A stretch of DNA of 64,000 nt from positions 434,001 through 498,000 of the forward strand of contig NZ_BSTT01000002.1 of assembly GCF_030269685.1 (NCBI RefSeq), written 5' to 3'. The notes under the pieces were generated by a model. That model ran no database searches, had not been told where the DNA came from, and saw nothing but the letters and a program-made list of their open reading frames with translations. Below, in pieces: positions 8,041 through 15,621 of this stretch (positions are counted from its first letter, which is position 1; every line of letters begins with the position of its first letter). The position numbers were made by a program, and so were the translations under genes. The DNA comes from Actinomycetospora sp. NBRC 106378 (GTDB lineage: Bacteria; Actinomycetota; Actinomycetes; Mycobacteriales; Pseudonocardiaceae).

Positions 8041-8084
8041 ACGACGGTGCGGGACGCGCCGTCGTGGGCGGGGGGAGAACGAAC

Positions 8085-9803
8085 GTGACCACTGCGCTGG
8101 GGGCGCCGGACGCGCCGCAGGCGATGCCGCCGGGATTCGTCGTCGGGCGGCTCCTGGGGCGCGGCGGGTCGGGCACGGTGTACGAGGCACGGCAGGTGTC
8201 CACCGGACGCACGATCGCGCTCAAGATTCTCGACCTCGACGCGGTGGGACCTGAGGTCCTGCGACGCTTCGGGCGCGAGCGCGCGGCGATGGGGGAGCTC
8301 GCCGGCCACCCGCACATCGTGTCGATCATCGACGCCGGGATGCACGCGGGACGCCCGTGGCTCGCGATGGACCTGTACCAGGGAGGCTCGCTCGCCCAGG
8401 TCGAGCGCCCGATCGATCCGTCGCAGGCGCTCTCGCTGCTGCACACGATCGGCGCGGCCCTGACCGCGGCGCACCACCGCGGGGTGCTGCACTGCGACGT
8501 CAAGCCGGGCAACGTGCTGATCAGTGCGTACGGGCAGCCTGCTCTGTCCGACTTCGGGATCGCGCGGATCGCGCTCGAGAGCCAGGGCTCGCGCATCGGC
8601 GGTTACACGCTCGACCACGTGCCGCCGGAGATCCTCCGCGGCGACCGGCCCACCGACCGCGGCGACGTGTACTCCCTCGCCACGACGCTCTTCCAGCTCC
8701 TCGAGGGCCGACCGCCCTTCCGGACCGCTGACGACGTGTCTGCCGTCAGCGTCATGCGTCGCATCGAGTCCGAGTCGCTCCCGGCCTTCACCCGCCGCGA
8801 CCTGCCGCGGGGGATGGCCGAGCTCATCGTCGGGATGACGGCCAAGGACCCGACGGTCCGGCCCACCGCGGCCGACGTCTCGACGCGGGCTGCGGACATC
8901 GCGGGTCACGCGAACCTGCCGTTGACCTCGGCGCTCCCGGTTCCGGCGCGCCCCCAGGCACAGGTGGCCACGGTCGGGCCCGCGGTCTCCAACCCGCCAC
9001 CCCCGCGGTACGGCCGGACCGGCCCGCCGTCGACCGCACCTCGGACCACCTCGTCCGACGCCGATGACGCCCCGACCAACGCGTTGCGTCAGGAGTCGCT
9101 GCACCGCGCGACGGCGGCAGCCGCACCACAGGGCGCCGCACCACCGCGGCGTCGGCGGTGGGGACGCATCCTCGGCGGTCTCGCCGCGCTGGTCGTCCTC
9201 GCGATGATCGGGGGCGGCATCGTGACGTGGAAGCTCATGCCGACCATCCAGTCGATGACCGGGACCGCGCCGACGGCGGCACCGACCACGACTGTTGCTG
9301 CGGCTCCGACGCCGGCCGCGCCCACCGTCGCCCCCGCAGCGCCGACGGCCGCACCGGCTGCGAGCGGGGTGCCGCCGCTCTACCTCGCGCAGGTGGAGGA
9401 GAACAGCTCCTCGTACAACCTGACCAAGCAGGGCTACGGCATCAGCGGCCAGTTCTACCCGCTGAGCATCAATGTCAGCAGCCCCATCACCAGCGACTCC
9501 TACGCCATCGACTACCTGCTCAACCGGCAGTACCGGTCGTTCAGCACGGTCTTCGGTGTGGCCGACGAGTACAGCGAGCTCAAGGAGTCCGGCGCCGTGC
9601 CGGCGACCTGCAGCGTGCAGGTGCTGCTCGACGATCGGCCGGTGGTCCCCCTCCGGAGCGCCAGGCGCAACGCGCCCATCACCTTGACCAACGTCGACGT
9701 CAGTGGCGGCACACGGCTGAGGTTGGTCGTGAGTCAGACCGGATCCGGTGGCGGGGCGAGCCCGTACCCCTGCACCTTCGGCAACCCCATGGTCAGCGGC
9801 TGA
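8085..9803 (+). CDS. Transmembrane Ser/Thr protein kinase with an extracellular NPCBM-like sensor
   Basis: The 572-residue protein has a kinase domain (about residues 17-280) with a glycine loop (GRGGSGTVY), catalytic Lys in IALKIL (K47), a catalytic loop reading HCDVKPGN (Asp near 138; the usual HRD Arg is Cys) and DFG near 156. APE is replaced by PPE. A Pro/Thr-rich linker leads to one membrane helix (about 363-385). The outside part is Thr/Ala-rich, then ends in about 130 residues resembling the NPCBM/NEW2 carbohydrate-binding fold (YAIDYLLNRQYRSFSTVFGV, later LRLVVSQTG). Lack of the HRD Arg suggests a kinase not controlled by activation-loop phosphorylation. It probably senses wall glycan. 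GTG 8085 is preferred because of the GGGGGGAGA site. Confidence 0.85.
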   Translation: MTTALGAPDAPQAMPPGFVVGRLLGRGGSGTVYEARQVSTGRTIALKILDLDAVGPEVLRRFGRERAAMGELAGHPHIVSIIDAGMHAGRPWLAMDLYQGGSLAQVERPIDPSQALSLLHTIGAALTAAHHRGVLHCDVKPGNVLISAYGQPALSDFGIARIALESQGSRIGGYTLDHVPPEILRGDRPTDRGDVYSLATTLFQLLEGRPPFRTADDVSAVSVMRRIESESLPAFTRRDLPRGMAELIVGMTAKDPTVRPTAADVSTRAADIAGHANLPLTSALPVPARPQAQVATVGPAVSNPPPPRYGRTGPPSTAPRTTSSDADDAPTNALRQESLHRATAAAAPQGAAPPRRRRWGRILGGLAALVVLAMIGGGIVTWKLMPTIQSMTGTAPTAAPTTTVAAAPTPAAPTVAPAAPTAAPAASGVPPLYLAQVEENSSSYNLTKQGYGISGQFYPLSINVSSPITSDSYAIDYLLNRQYRSFSTVFGVADEYSELKESGAVPATCSVQVLLDDRPVVPLRSARRNAPITLTNVDVSGGTRLRLVVSQTGSGGGASPYPCTFGNPMVSG

Positions 9804-9814
9804 GCCCGCGAAGC

Positions 9815-9858
9815 ACGACGAAGGCCCCGCGCCCGGGTGGACGCGGGGCCTTCGTCGT
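9815..9858. terminator. Bidirectional terminator between kinase and YbjN-like gene
   Basis: A perfect 17-bp stem (ACGACGAAGGCCCCGCG, 9815-9831, and its complement, 9842-9858) encloses a 10-nt loop. It lies between the convergent ends at 9803 and 9867, so it can stop transcription from both sides. There is no long U tract, as is usual in high-GC actinobacteria. Confidence 0.8.
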
Positions 9859-9866
9859 CGTGCTCG

Positions 9867-10256
9867 TCAGTGCGCGTCGACGAAGCTGACGCGGCGCTCG
9901 AGTTCGTCGGCCGATCCCGCGATGGCGTGCAGCGGGTACTCGAACTCCTCCACGCTCATGTCCTCGAGCGGGACGGCGTGGCGGAGGGTCACCATCCCGC
10001 CGACCAGGGACAGGCCGCCGCACACGAGCTTCTCGACCTCACGGAGCAGGACGACCAGGTCGACCTTGCGGAGCTCGCCGATCGGCGACTCGACGGTCGC
10101 GAAGCCCGCGCCCCCGTTGTTCTCTGCATAGCGCACGTAGATGAACTGACTGCGCCCGTCCTGGAAGTGGAAGAGCATCTTCACGAAGTCACCGTTGTCG
10201 GTGTCGACGCGGTAGTTGCCGTGCAGGTAGTTCCGCACATCGGTCCAGGTGGCCAT
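9867..10256 (-). CDS. YbjN/type III chaperone-fold-like hypothetical protein
   Basis: The 129-residue soluble protein (MATWTDVRNYLHGNYRV, then FHFQDGRSQFIYVRYAEN, then ESPIGELRKVDLVVLLREVE) alternates beta strands and helices as in the YbjN / type III secretion chaperone-like fold; this is a fold-level guess, not a clear motif match. The start is 1 nt after the stop of the Cys-rich mini-protein (TGA-C-ATG), so translation is coupled. No enzyme motif or signal is seen. A role as partner or adaptor of the mini-protein is inferred from this tight coupling. Confidence 0.6.
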   Translation of the reverse strand: MATWTDVRNYLHGNYRVDTDNGDFVKMLFHFQDGRSQFIYVRYAENNGGAGFATVESPIGELRKVDLVVLLREVEKLVCGGLSLVGGMVTLRHAVPLEDMSVEEFEYPLHAIAGSADELERRVSFVDAH

Positions 10257-10257
10257 G

Positions 10258-10407
10258 TCAGTTCCGCCATCCCTTGCCGTCGCAGGCCGCGCAGTGGCCC
10301 TTGCCGCGGCAGGAGCTACAGCTCGACGAGATGACACCGCCGTGCTTGCCGCTGCCGTGACAGATCGCGCAGACGCGGTGCCCGTTGCAGACGCGACAGG
10401 TCGCCAT
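10258..10407 (-). CDS. 49-residue DnaJ-like Cys-rich mini-protein (copy 2)
   Basis: This is the paralogue of the protein at 3533-3682: same length, same first residues (MATCRVC) and same last residues (GWRN). It has four CxxC knuckles (CRVC, CAIC, CSSC, CAAC) with the CxxCxGxG layout of DnaJ zinc modules. The ATG has a strong GGGAGGA site. It is the first gene of a pair with the 129-residue YbjN-like protein. The transcript probably starts near 10571, giving a leader of about 165 nt that contains the 34-nt element shared with the other cassette. Confidence 0.75.
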   Translation of the reverse strand: MATCRVCNGHRVCAICHGSGKHGGVISSSCSSCRGKGHCAACDGKGWRN

Positions 10408-10479
10408 GAATTCCTCCCGGGGTGAATGGTCGATCGACGGCGAGCGTGACCGACCCGTGATCCGGCGGGCAGGCCTTTT

Positions 10480-10551
10480 GGTCTACGGGCGAGAACGGTT
10501 CCCCGGAACCGGAGGAACCGGTCTACGGAACCCGTCCGCCGCGTAACGCGG
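10480..10551 (-). promoter_or_regulatory. Leader element shared with the 4.8 kb operon
   Basis: Positions 10518-10551 match 4872-4905 at 32 of 34 bases, including the CCGCGTTACGCGG dyad and CCGTAGACCGG (gene strand). A second TAGACC copy (CCGTAGACC) lies at 10480-10488. It sits between the palindrome promoter at 10578-10625 and the mini-protein gene, so here it is probably transcribed as part of the leader. Confidence 0.5.
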
Positions 10552-10577
10552 AGGCCCGGACCCGCCGTCGGGAAGGA

Positions 10578-10625
10578 ACGCTAGGAGGAAGGGCGTGGCG
10601 GTCCCATCCCCGAGCTCGGGGATGG
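10578..10625 (-). promoter_or_regulatory. Palindrome promoter P3 upstream of mini-protein copy 2
   Basis: The palindrome at 10604-10625 is perfect over 22 bp: arms CCATCCCCG and CGGGGATGG around AGCT. On the gene strand CTAGCG follows after exactly 19 bp, giving a -10-like TAGCGT. The 19-bp spacer resembles that of the 47.5 kb promoter (both begin GACC and keep CACGCC). It drives the 10407-9867 pair. Confidence 0.65.
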
Positions 10626-10634
10626 GATTCGGGC

Positions 10635-11474
10635 TCAGAGGTAGGTGCGGGGATCTGCCCGTACGTCGACCATCGCCTCGGCCGCCGCGGCCTCGATCAT
10701 GCGGACGCCGAGCCACCGACCGTCGCGGAGCCGGGCCAGGTAGTCGGTCGCCCCACCGTCCCGCCGGACCTGGTCGTCGGCGATCTCGGAGTAGGCGTAG
10801 CGCCATACCTGGGGTCGGCTGTCGCGCGGCGACCAGCCGGCGAGCCACAGGCGGTCGTGGGTCATCGCGAACACGACGCTGCCCAGCACGTCGTTCGACG
10901 GGCTCAACCAGGCTCCTTCGGCCGCGCCCATGATCGCGGTGCGGTTGCTGTGCGCGTCGGTGAGGGCACGGTCGAGGACGTCGGAGACCGCCGAGTTCCG
11001 CCGCAGCGCCTCCTCGGCGAACAGGCGGCGCTTCGCCGCGCCCGAGGGGTACGGCACCCGCCCGCCGAAGCGGGGCTGCAGGTCGGCGGCCTGTTCCTGC
11101 GCGGTGTTCCCGACGATCGGCAGGATGTCCGGCACGTCTTCCGGCGGCACCCAATGGTCGAACGTCCGGGTCTCGAAGTCGAGGTCGAAGCCGTCGCCCT
11201 CGGCATAGAGGTAGAGGGAGCCGAGCTTGAACATGGTCGCCTCTAGGGCGACGTGCCGGAACAGCGCGGGACCCTCGGCGAGGTCCTGGAGGATCGGCGC
11301 GCGCATCGTGACCAGCGTGAGGTCGCCGACCGGCTCCGACGTCACGGCCACGTGCGTGGTGCCGAACGGCACGATGATCACGCCGACGGGGTTGACGTAG
11401 ACGCCCTCGAACCGGCCGCGGAGCGCAGACGCGACCGCCGCGCCGAAGGGGCCGTTGGCCGGGGGAGTGGTCAC
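10635..11474 (-). CDS. Hypothetical two-domain protein (YbjN-like plus AAEGAWLSP domain)
   Basis: The 279-residue protein has an N-terminal alpha/beta part (VGVIIVPFGTTHVAV, later ATMFKLGSLYLYAEG) that may have a YbjN/chaperone-like fold. Its C-terminal part of about 85 residues (GAAEGAWLSPSNDVLG, FAMTHDRLWLAGW, ADDQVRRDGGATDYLARL, DGRWLGVRM) is clearly related to the C-terminus of the 423-residue protein at 42907-44178. The shared part has the strand pattern of a small beta domain such as a bacterial PH-like fold; this is inference. The GTG start follows GGAGG. It is divergent from the zinc-ribbon gene at 11621. The function is unknown. Confidence 0.6.
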   Translation of the reverse strand: MTTPPANGPFGAAVASALRGRFEGVYVNPVGVIIVPFGTTHVAVTSEPVGDLTLVTMRAPILQDLAEGPALFRHVALEATMFKLGSLYLYAEGDGFDLDFETRTFDHWVPPEDVPDILPIVGNTAQEQAADLQPRFGGRVPYPSGAAKRRLFAEEALRRNSAVSDVLDRALTDAHSNRTAIMGAAEGAWLSPSNDVLGSVVFAMTHDRLWLAGWSPRDSRPQVWRYAYSEIADDQVRRDGGATDYLARLRDGRWLGVRMIEAAAAEAMVDVRADPRTYL

Positions 11475-11551
11475 AGGGCCTCCGCACGCTCGGGGATCGG
11501 GTCGGTCAGCCCGTCGGGCCGGACGGTCTATTCGTTAGCGGCCGGTGTCAC

Positions 11552-11578
11552 GTCCGGCGCTCGTCCGGCGATGAGCAC
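11552..11578 (+). promoter_or_regulatory. Start-proximal element shared with the kinase gene at 8085
   Basis: This matches 8014-8040 (TCCGGCG, CTCG, CGGCGATGA) at nearly the same distance from the start codon. Just upstream, at 11524-11540, GGTCTATTCGTTAG combines the GGTCTA and CGTTAG words seen in the other regulatory regions, but no palindrome follows. Confidence 0.35.
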
Positions 11579-11620
11579 CCCGAGCGGACCGTGCGGTTCG
11601 TTCCTCGGGGGGAGACGGGA

Positions 11621-12646
11621 ATGGCGAGCGACGCGACAGGGATGAGCTGTCGGACCTGCGGAGAGACAGCACAGGCCGGTCGGAGATTCTGCACGCGATG
11701 CGGCTCGGCCCTCCCCGCTGCGGCCCCGAGCCCACCTCCGGTCACCCGTGCCGCCCCACCATCTGCGATGGCCGCGCCTCCCAGGCCGCCGTCGGGCAGC
11801 TTCCCGACCGGCCCGTCGTCCGGCAGCTTCCCGGCCGGCCCGCCACCCGGTGCGTTCCCGGCCGGGCCGCCTGCGGGACGCTTCCCGAGCGGTCCGGCCG
11901 CATCGTCGCCGTTCCCCGCCGCTCCCGGGCCCGGTACGCCCTTCCCGACGACGGCCGCCCCGGCGCCTGCCCGGCCCACGCAGGAGTGGCCCGGGTTCGC
12001 GCCGTCGCCGCAGCGCCGGACGCTGCAGGAGGCCACGCCGTCGACCCCCGGGGTCGCCGCGGCAACCGGAGGGTTCGGCGCCGGCGCCATCATCACGGCC
12101 GTCGTCGCAGTGGTGGCGATCGTCGTCGTCATCCTGGTCGTCATGTCACGCTCGGGCTCGACCTCCGCACCGGTCGCCTCCGGCACGGCCGGGACCGCAG
12201 CCGGGTCAGAGGCCTCCTCGGCGGTGTCCGCCGCGGCCGCGCCCTCTACCGAGCTGCCGGCCGACCCGGCCGCGCAGCTGCAGGCCCTCGCCGCGCAGGA
12301 CTCCTCGACGGTCGAGGGGATGGTCGGTTCGTGGATCCCGCAGCTGTCGTCCAAGCGACCGGGGCTCGTTGCTGAGGGGAAGACCTGGGACGAGTCCGAC
12401 ATCCTCGCCGAGTACCGCTCCCTCCAGGCGACCTATCCGAGCGCGCGCCTCCTCTGGACCGGCGACTTCGCGAACTACCGGGGCCGGAACTTCTGGGCGA
12501 CCGTGGTGGGCCAGCCGATGCCGACCGCTGCGGCCGCCAACGCCTGGTGCGACTCGCAGGGACTCGACGCCGACCACTGCTACGCGGTGCGGCTGACGCA
12601 CACCGGGGGTCCGGACGGCAACTCCGTCCAGCGGCCGCACCGATGA
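11621..12646 (+). CDS. Zinc-ribbon single-pass membrane protein with extracytoplasmic SPOR-like domain
   Basis: The 341-residue protein has an N-terminal zinc ribbon (CRTCGETAQAGRRFCTRCG), a Pro/Gly/Ser-rich linker with repeated SGSFPTGP/AGPP units, one membrane helix (about residues 160-185, IITAVVAVVAIVVVILVVM), an Ala/Ser/Thr linker, and an outside domain of about 110 residues. That domain (VGSWIPQLSSKRPGLVAEG, TWDESDILAEYRSLQ, later VVGQPMPTAAAANAWC) resembles domains found at the ends of actinobacterial kinases and may be SPOR-like, binding cell wall. ATG 11621 has a GGGGGGAGA site. It overlaps the next, frameshifted, gene by ATGA. Confidence 0.7.
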   Translation: MASDATGMSCRTCGETAQAGRRFCTRCGSALPAAAPSPPPVTRAAPPSAMAAPPRPPSGSFPTGPSSGSFPAGPPPGAFPAGPPAGRFPSGPAASSPFPAAPGPGTPFPTTAAPAPARPTQEWPGFAPSPQRRTLQEATPSTPGVAAATGGFGAGAIITAVVAVVAIVVVILVVMSRSGSTSAPVASGTAGTAAGSEASSAVSAAAAPSTELPADPAAQLQALAAQDSSTVEGMVGSWIPQLSSKRPGLVAEGKTWDESDILAEYRSLQATYPSARLLWTGDFANYRGRNFWATVVGQPMPTAAAANAWCDSQGLDADHCYAVRLTHTGGPDGNSVQRPHR

Positions 12647-13321
12647 CGCCGCGCCCGAGCGCGCTCCGTGTTGCGCGGCCTGCGGGGCGTCCGACGACCG
12701 TCGCTCGTCGTTCTGCGTCCAATGCGGATCGCCGCTCGCTTCTCTCCCGCCCGCAGGTCCGCGGTCCTTCCCCTCCGGTCCCGCGGCGACCTTTCCGACG
12801 ACGGGTCGATCCACCCCGTTCCCGACGGCGGGCCCGCAGATCGGGGAACCGAGGACGGAGCCGTCCGGCGGCGGGCCGCGGACGGCCGTGCTGGTCGGCT
12901 CGATCGCCGTCGCGCTCGCGCGCTCGCCGTCGTGGCCTTCGTCCTGCTCCGCCCGTCGAGCTCATCACCGCCGACCACGTCCTCGGCCGCTCCCTCGTCG
13001 GCCACCACGACCCGGACCGGTGTCGTCTGCCCGACGGAGGCGTCGGCGACGTTGCCGGAGACGGTCGGGAGCGGGCTGCTCGTCGCGTCGAACCAGCGCA
13101 TCCACATCGCCGTGTGCTCGGGTGCGTCCGGGACGCTCTACTACTACGGCGCCGACGACCGCACCAATCTCACGATCACGCTGCCCGCCACACGTTCCGC
13201 CGACGGGTTCACGGCCACGAACAACGGCGTCACCTACACGATCTCGGCGGACCACCTCCTGGTCGCGAAGGCGGGCCGGACGCTGGAGGACGAGGATCTG
13301 ACGTCGGGTTGGGTCGGCTGA
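12643..13321 (+). pseudogene. Zinc-ribbon membrane protein interrupted by two frameshifts
   Basis: Three reading frames together spell one protein. The ATG at 12643 overlaps the upstream TGA. About 8 nt on, another frame encodes a zinc ribbon (CCAACGASDDRRSSFCVQCG), a Pro-rich linker and half a membrane helix (VLVGSIAVALA). A third frame supplies the rest of the helix (ALAVVAFVLL) and an outside domain (SNQRIHIAVCSGASGTLYYYG, VTYTISADHLLVAKAG) to the stop at 13321. This layout matches the preceding gene. Either the gene is decayed or the assembly has indels at about 12646 and at the GCGCTCGCGCGCTCGCC tract near 12910. If frames are ignored, the downstream frame alone opens at GTG 12668. Confidence 0.55.
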
Positions 13322-13335
13322 GGCCGACACTGACG

Positions 13336-13352
13336 GCGTGGGAGGCCCACGC
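13336..13352. terminator. Short hairpin between convergent genes
   Basis: GCGTGGG (13336-13342) and CCCACGC (13346-13352) form a perfect 7-bp stem with a 3-nt loop, in the 46-nt gap between the ends of the frameshifted zinc-ribbon gene and the DUF262 gene. A terminator role is inferred from position. Confidence 0.45.
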
Positions 13353-13367
13353 AGGACCTCGTTCCCC

Positions 13368-15446
13368 TCAGTCGACGTCGACAGTCGCGTGCTCGATGAG
13401 CTCGGCGAGCATGGCGGAGTCGATGTGCCGGTTGCCCGCCGCGCGACCCTTGTCGTCGAACGTGACCCCCTCGGCCTCCAGCATCGTGCGTGGTGACGCA
13501 TCGTTCGACGGGTCGAGCCAGACGAAGTCGGGGGAGACCATGCCGCCGGCGCGGAGGACCCGGTGAGGGTTCGGGGTGGCCACGGTGGCGAGGCGCGTCC
13601 CGACGACCCGCGCGATGACGCCGAGCAGGGCCGCGAGATCGCCGTAGGTCGTCCAGTGACCCGCGGGGACATGCGCCAGCGCTTCATTGAGCAGGTCCCA
13701 CCGGACGCCGTCGTCGGAGGGCCCCGGCGCGGGGGTGGAGGAGGGTCCGGGCCAGGTCGCCGCGACCAGGTCCGCGAGGGCGAGCGAGCGCTGGGTGATC
13801 TCCTCGCGTCCCCAGGTCTCGTGCTTCGCGATGTCCTGGTTCATCCGCACGCCGCTCTGCGCGAGCAACTGTCGCTTCGCGGGGAACGGGTTGTTGCTCA
13901 GAGTGGCGTTGTAGCCGGTCAGCGTCAGGTTGCCGAGGGTGTGGACGAGGCTCTGGTGGAGCTGCCCGATCGACTCGTCGTCGTGCCCCTCGTCGCGGGC
14001 GAGTTCGGCGCTCCACGCCGGTGTCAGCGTCTGCGGGAGGACGTGCTCGATCGTGAGCTTGGCGGTGTCGACCGGCTCCTTGCTCCCGTACGTCTCCTCG
14101 ATCCAGGCCAGCACCAGGAACTTCTGCCGCGGTCGGCCGTGGAGATAGAAGGGGATGGCGGGGAGTCCGGCGCGGAGGTCCTCGTCCGTCGCGAAGTGCT
14201 TCCTCCCCGTCGACAGGTACTCGAGCACCGCGACGTCCACGGCGGCGTCCTGGTCCATCTCCTTCGCGGCGTCGAGGAGGATCCGGTTGAGACCGGCCGT
14301 CGCCCGGCCGACCAGGAGCCGGCGGACCAGAAAGCTCTCGATGGTGAGGAGCGCACGGGCCACCTCGTCGGAGGTCGCCGTGCCCGCGTCGCGCTGCGAG
14401 AGCAGGTGCAGCTGGAGGGGCCGCACAGTCGTCGTGCCCCACTCGTTCAGGCGGGCGAGCCGCTGCCTGACGTCGGGATGGGGTTCCGACGTCGGGTCGA
14501 GCATCGTCCTGAGCAGGGTGCCGAGCACGGACCATCGCGTCACCTCGGCCTCGATGGCCTCCTCGGTCTTCAGACCGTCGAGCCGGGCCTGCTGGCGTGA
14601 GTAGGTGTCGCTCTGCTTGATGCGGGGATCGATCTGGACGAGGTCGAGCCAGAACAGCAACTCGAGGTCGTCCGGGCTCAGCGAGTCCTGGAGGGGCTTC
14701 CAGAGGCTCGTGTAGACCGACGGGCCGCGGTCCGGCATCCGCATGAAGACGTAGTTCCGCAGCAGGTCGCCCTGCGTGAGCTTCAGACCGGTGTTGTTCA
14801 GTGACTCGAAGATGCGGTGGGCATTGTCGCCGGGTTGCGCGGTGACCGACACCAGCGCGAGACCGGAGGTGAGGGCCTCCTCGACGTCCTCGGCCGAGAG
14901 TTCGGGGGCTTCCGCCGCGAGATTGAGCAACTTCCCCTGGAAGAAGCGGAAGGCGCTGCCGATCCGGTCCACGCCGCCGGCGTTCGGGGTGGAGTAGAGG
15001 ATCGCTTCGTAGGACGGGCGGTCCGCCTGCGTCGGCGCCAGCTTGGCCTTCTGTTCGTGCTTCTTCGCCCACTTGTTGACGAGGAAGTGGTCGGAGATCC
15101 GCTCCGCGTGCTCGGGTGACTCGTGAGCACCCCGGTGGTCGCGGACGGCGCAGAGCAGCACCGAGAGGGTCGTCAGACGCTGCTGCCCGTCGACGACCAG
15201 GAATTCCTGCACTCCCGTCGGGCCGTTGCTCGGACTCGGAGCCAGCACGAGGGAGCCGATGAAGTGATCCGCCTTGGCATCCTTGAGCCGATCGATCGCG
15301 ACCTTGACGATGTCCTTCCACAGGCGGTCCAACTGAGCGTCCGTCCAGGAGTACGTCCGCTGGTACAGCGGAATCTGGTACTGGATCGAGGCCTGTAGCA
15401 GTTCCTGGATCGTCGTCTCCCTGGCAGCGACCACTTCTACCCCCAT
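13368..15446 (-). CDS. DUF262-DUF1524 (GmrSD-type) nuclease fused to an alkyltransferase-like domain
   Basis: The 692-residue protein has the DUF262 motifs in order: LYQRTYSW near residue 28, VVDGQQRLTTL near 85, and IFESLNNTGLKLTQGDLLRN near 230. These form the NTP-binding/hydrolysing part in GmrS/SspE-like proteins. The DUF1524 HNH-like nuclease follows (IEHVLPQ near 465, then LGNLTLTGYNATLSN). An unusual C-terminal domain (about 600-690) resembles O6-alkylguanine transferase-like proteins: PAGHWTTYGDLAALLG, then NPHRVLRAGG. The active-site PCHR Cys of true methyltransferases is replaced (NPHR), so it would bind rather than repair DNA. A modified-DNA restriction role is likely. ATG 15446 removes an unrelated-looking extension. 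Confidence 0.8.
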   Translation of the reverse strand: MGVEVVAARETTIQELLQASIQYQIPLYQRTYSWTDAQLDRLWKDIVKVAIDRLKDAKADHFIGSLVLAPSPSNGPTGVQEFLVVDGQQRLTTLSVLLCAVRDHRGAHESPEHAERISDHFLVNKWAKKHEQKAKLAPTQADRPSYEAILYSTPNAGGVDRIGSAFRFFQGKLLNLAAEAPELSAEDVEEALTSGLALVSVTAQPGDNAHRIFESLNNTGLKLTQGDLLRNYVFMRMPDRGPSVYTSLWKPLQDSLSPDDLELLFWLDLVQIDPRIKQSDTYSRQQARLDGLKTEEAIEAEVTRWSVLGTLLRTMLDPTSEPHPDVRQRLARLNEWGTTTVRPLQLHLLSQRDAGTATSDEVARALLTIESFLVRRLLVGRATAGLNRILLDAAKEMDQDAAVDVAVLEYLSTGRKHFATDEDLRAGLPAIPFYLHGRPRQKFLVLAWIEETYGSKEPVDTAKLTIEHVLPQTLTPAWSAELARDEGHDDESIGQLHQSLVHTLGNLTLTGYNATLSNNPFPAKRQLLAQSGVRMNQDIAKHETWGREEITQRSLALADLVAATWPGPSSTPAPGPSDDGVRWDLLNEALAHVPAGHWTTYGDLAALLGVIARVVGTRLATVATPNPHRVLRAGGMVSPDFVWLDPSNDASPRTMLEAEGVTFDDKGRAAGNRHIDSAMLAELIEHATVDVD

Positions 15447-15555
15447 CGGTGTCCGAGTGCCGCGGCGATCGCTCGCCGCCGCTGCGGGCCGAAGGGTACG
15501 GAGCCTTGCCGAGAGTGGACCGAGGGGTGTCACCTCTCTCCACCCCGAAGAGGCG

Positions 15556-15592
15556 CACGTCGGGGCGGCCTGGTGCCGACCGCCTCGACGTG
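15556..15592 (-). terminator. Hairpin downstream of the first GH16 gene
   Basis: An imperfect stem runs from CACGTCGGGGCGG (15556 on) to CCGCCTCGACGTG (ending 15592), with two mismatches and a short loop. It lies about 30-65 nt past the GH16 stop codon and upstream of the DUF262 gene on the same strand, so it probably separates the two transcripts. Confidence 0.5.
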
Positions 15593-15621
15593 CCCGTCTT
15601 CTCGTGGTCAGCGCGCGACCG

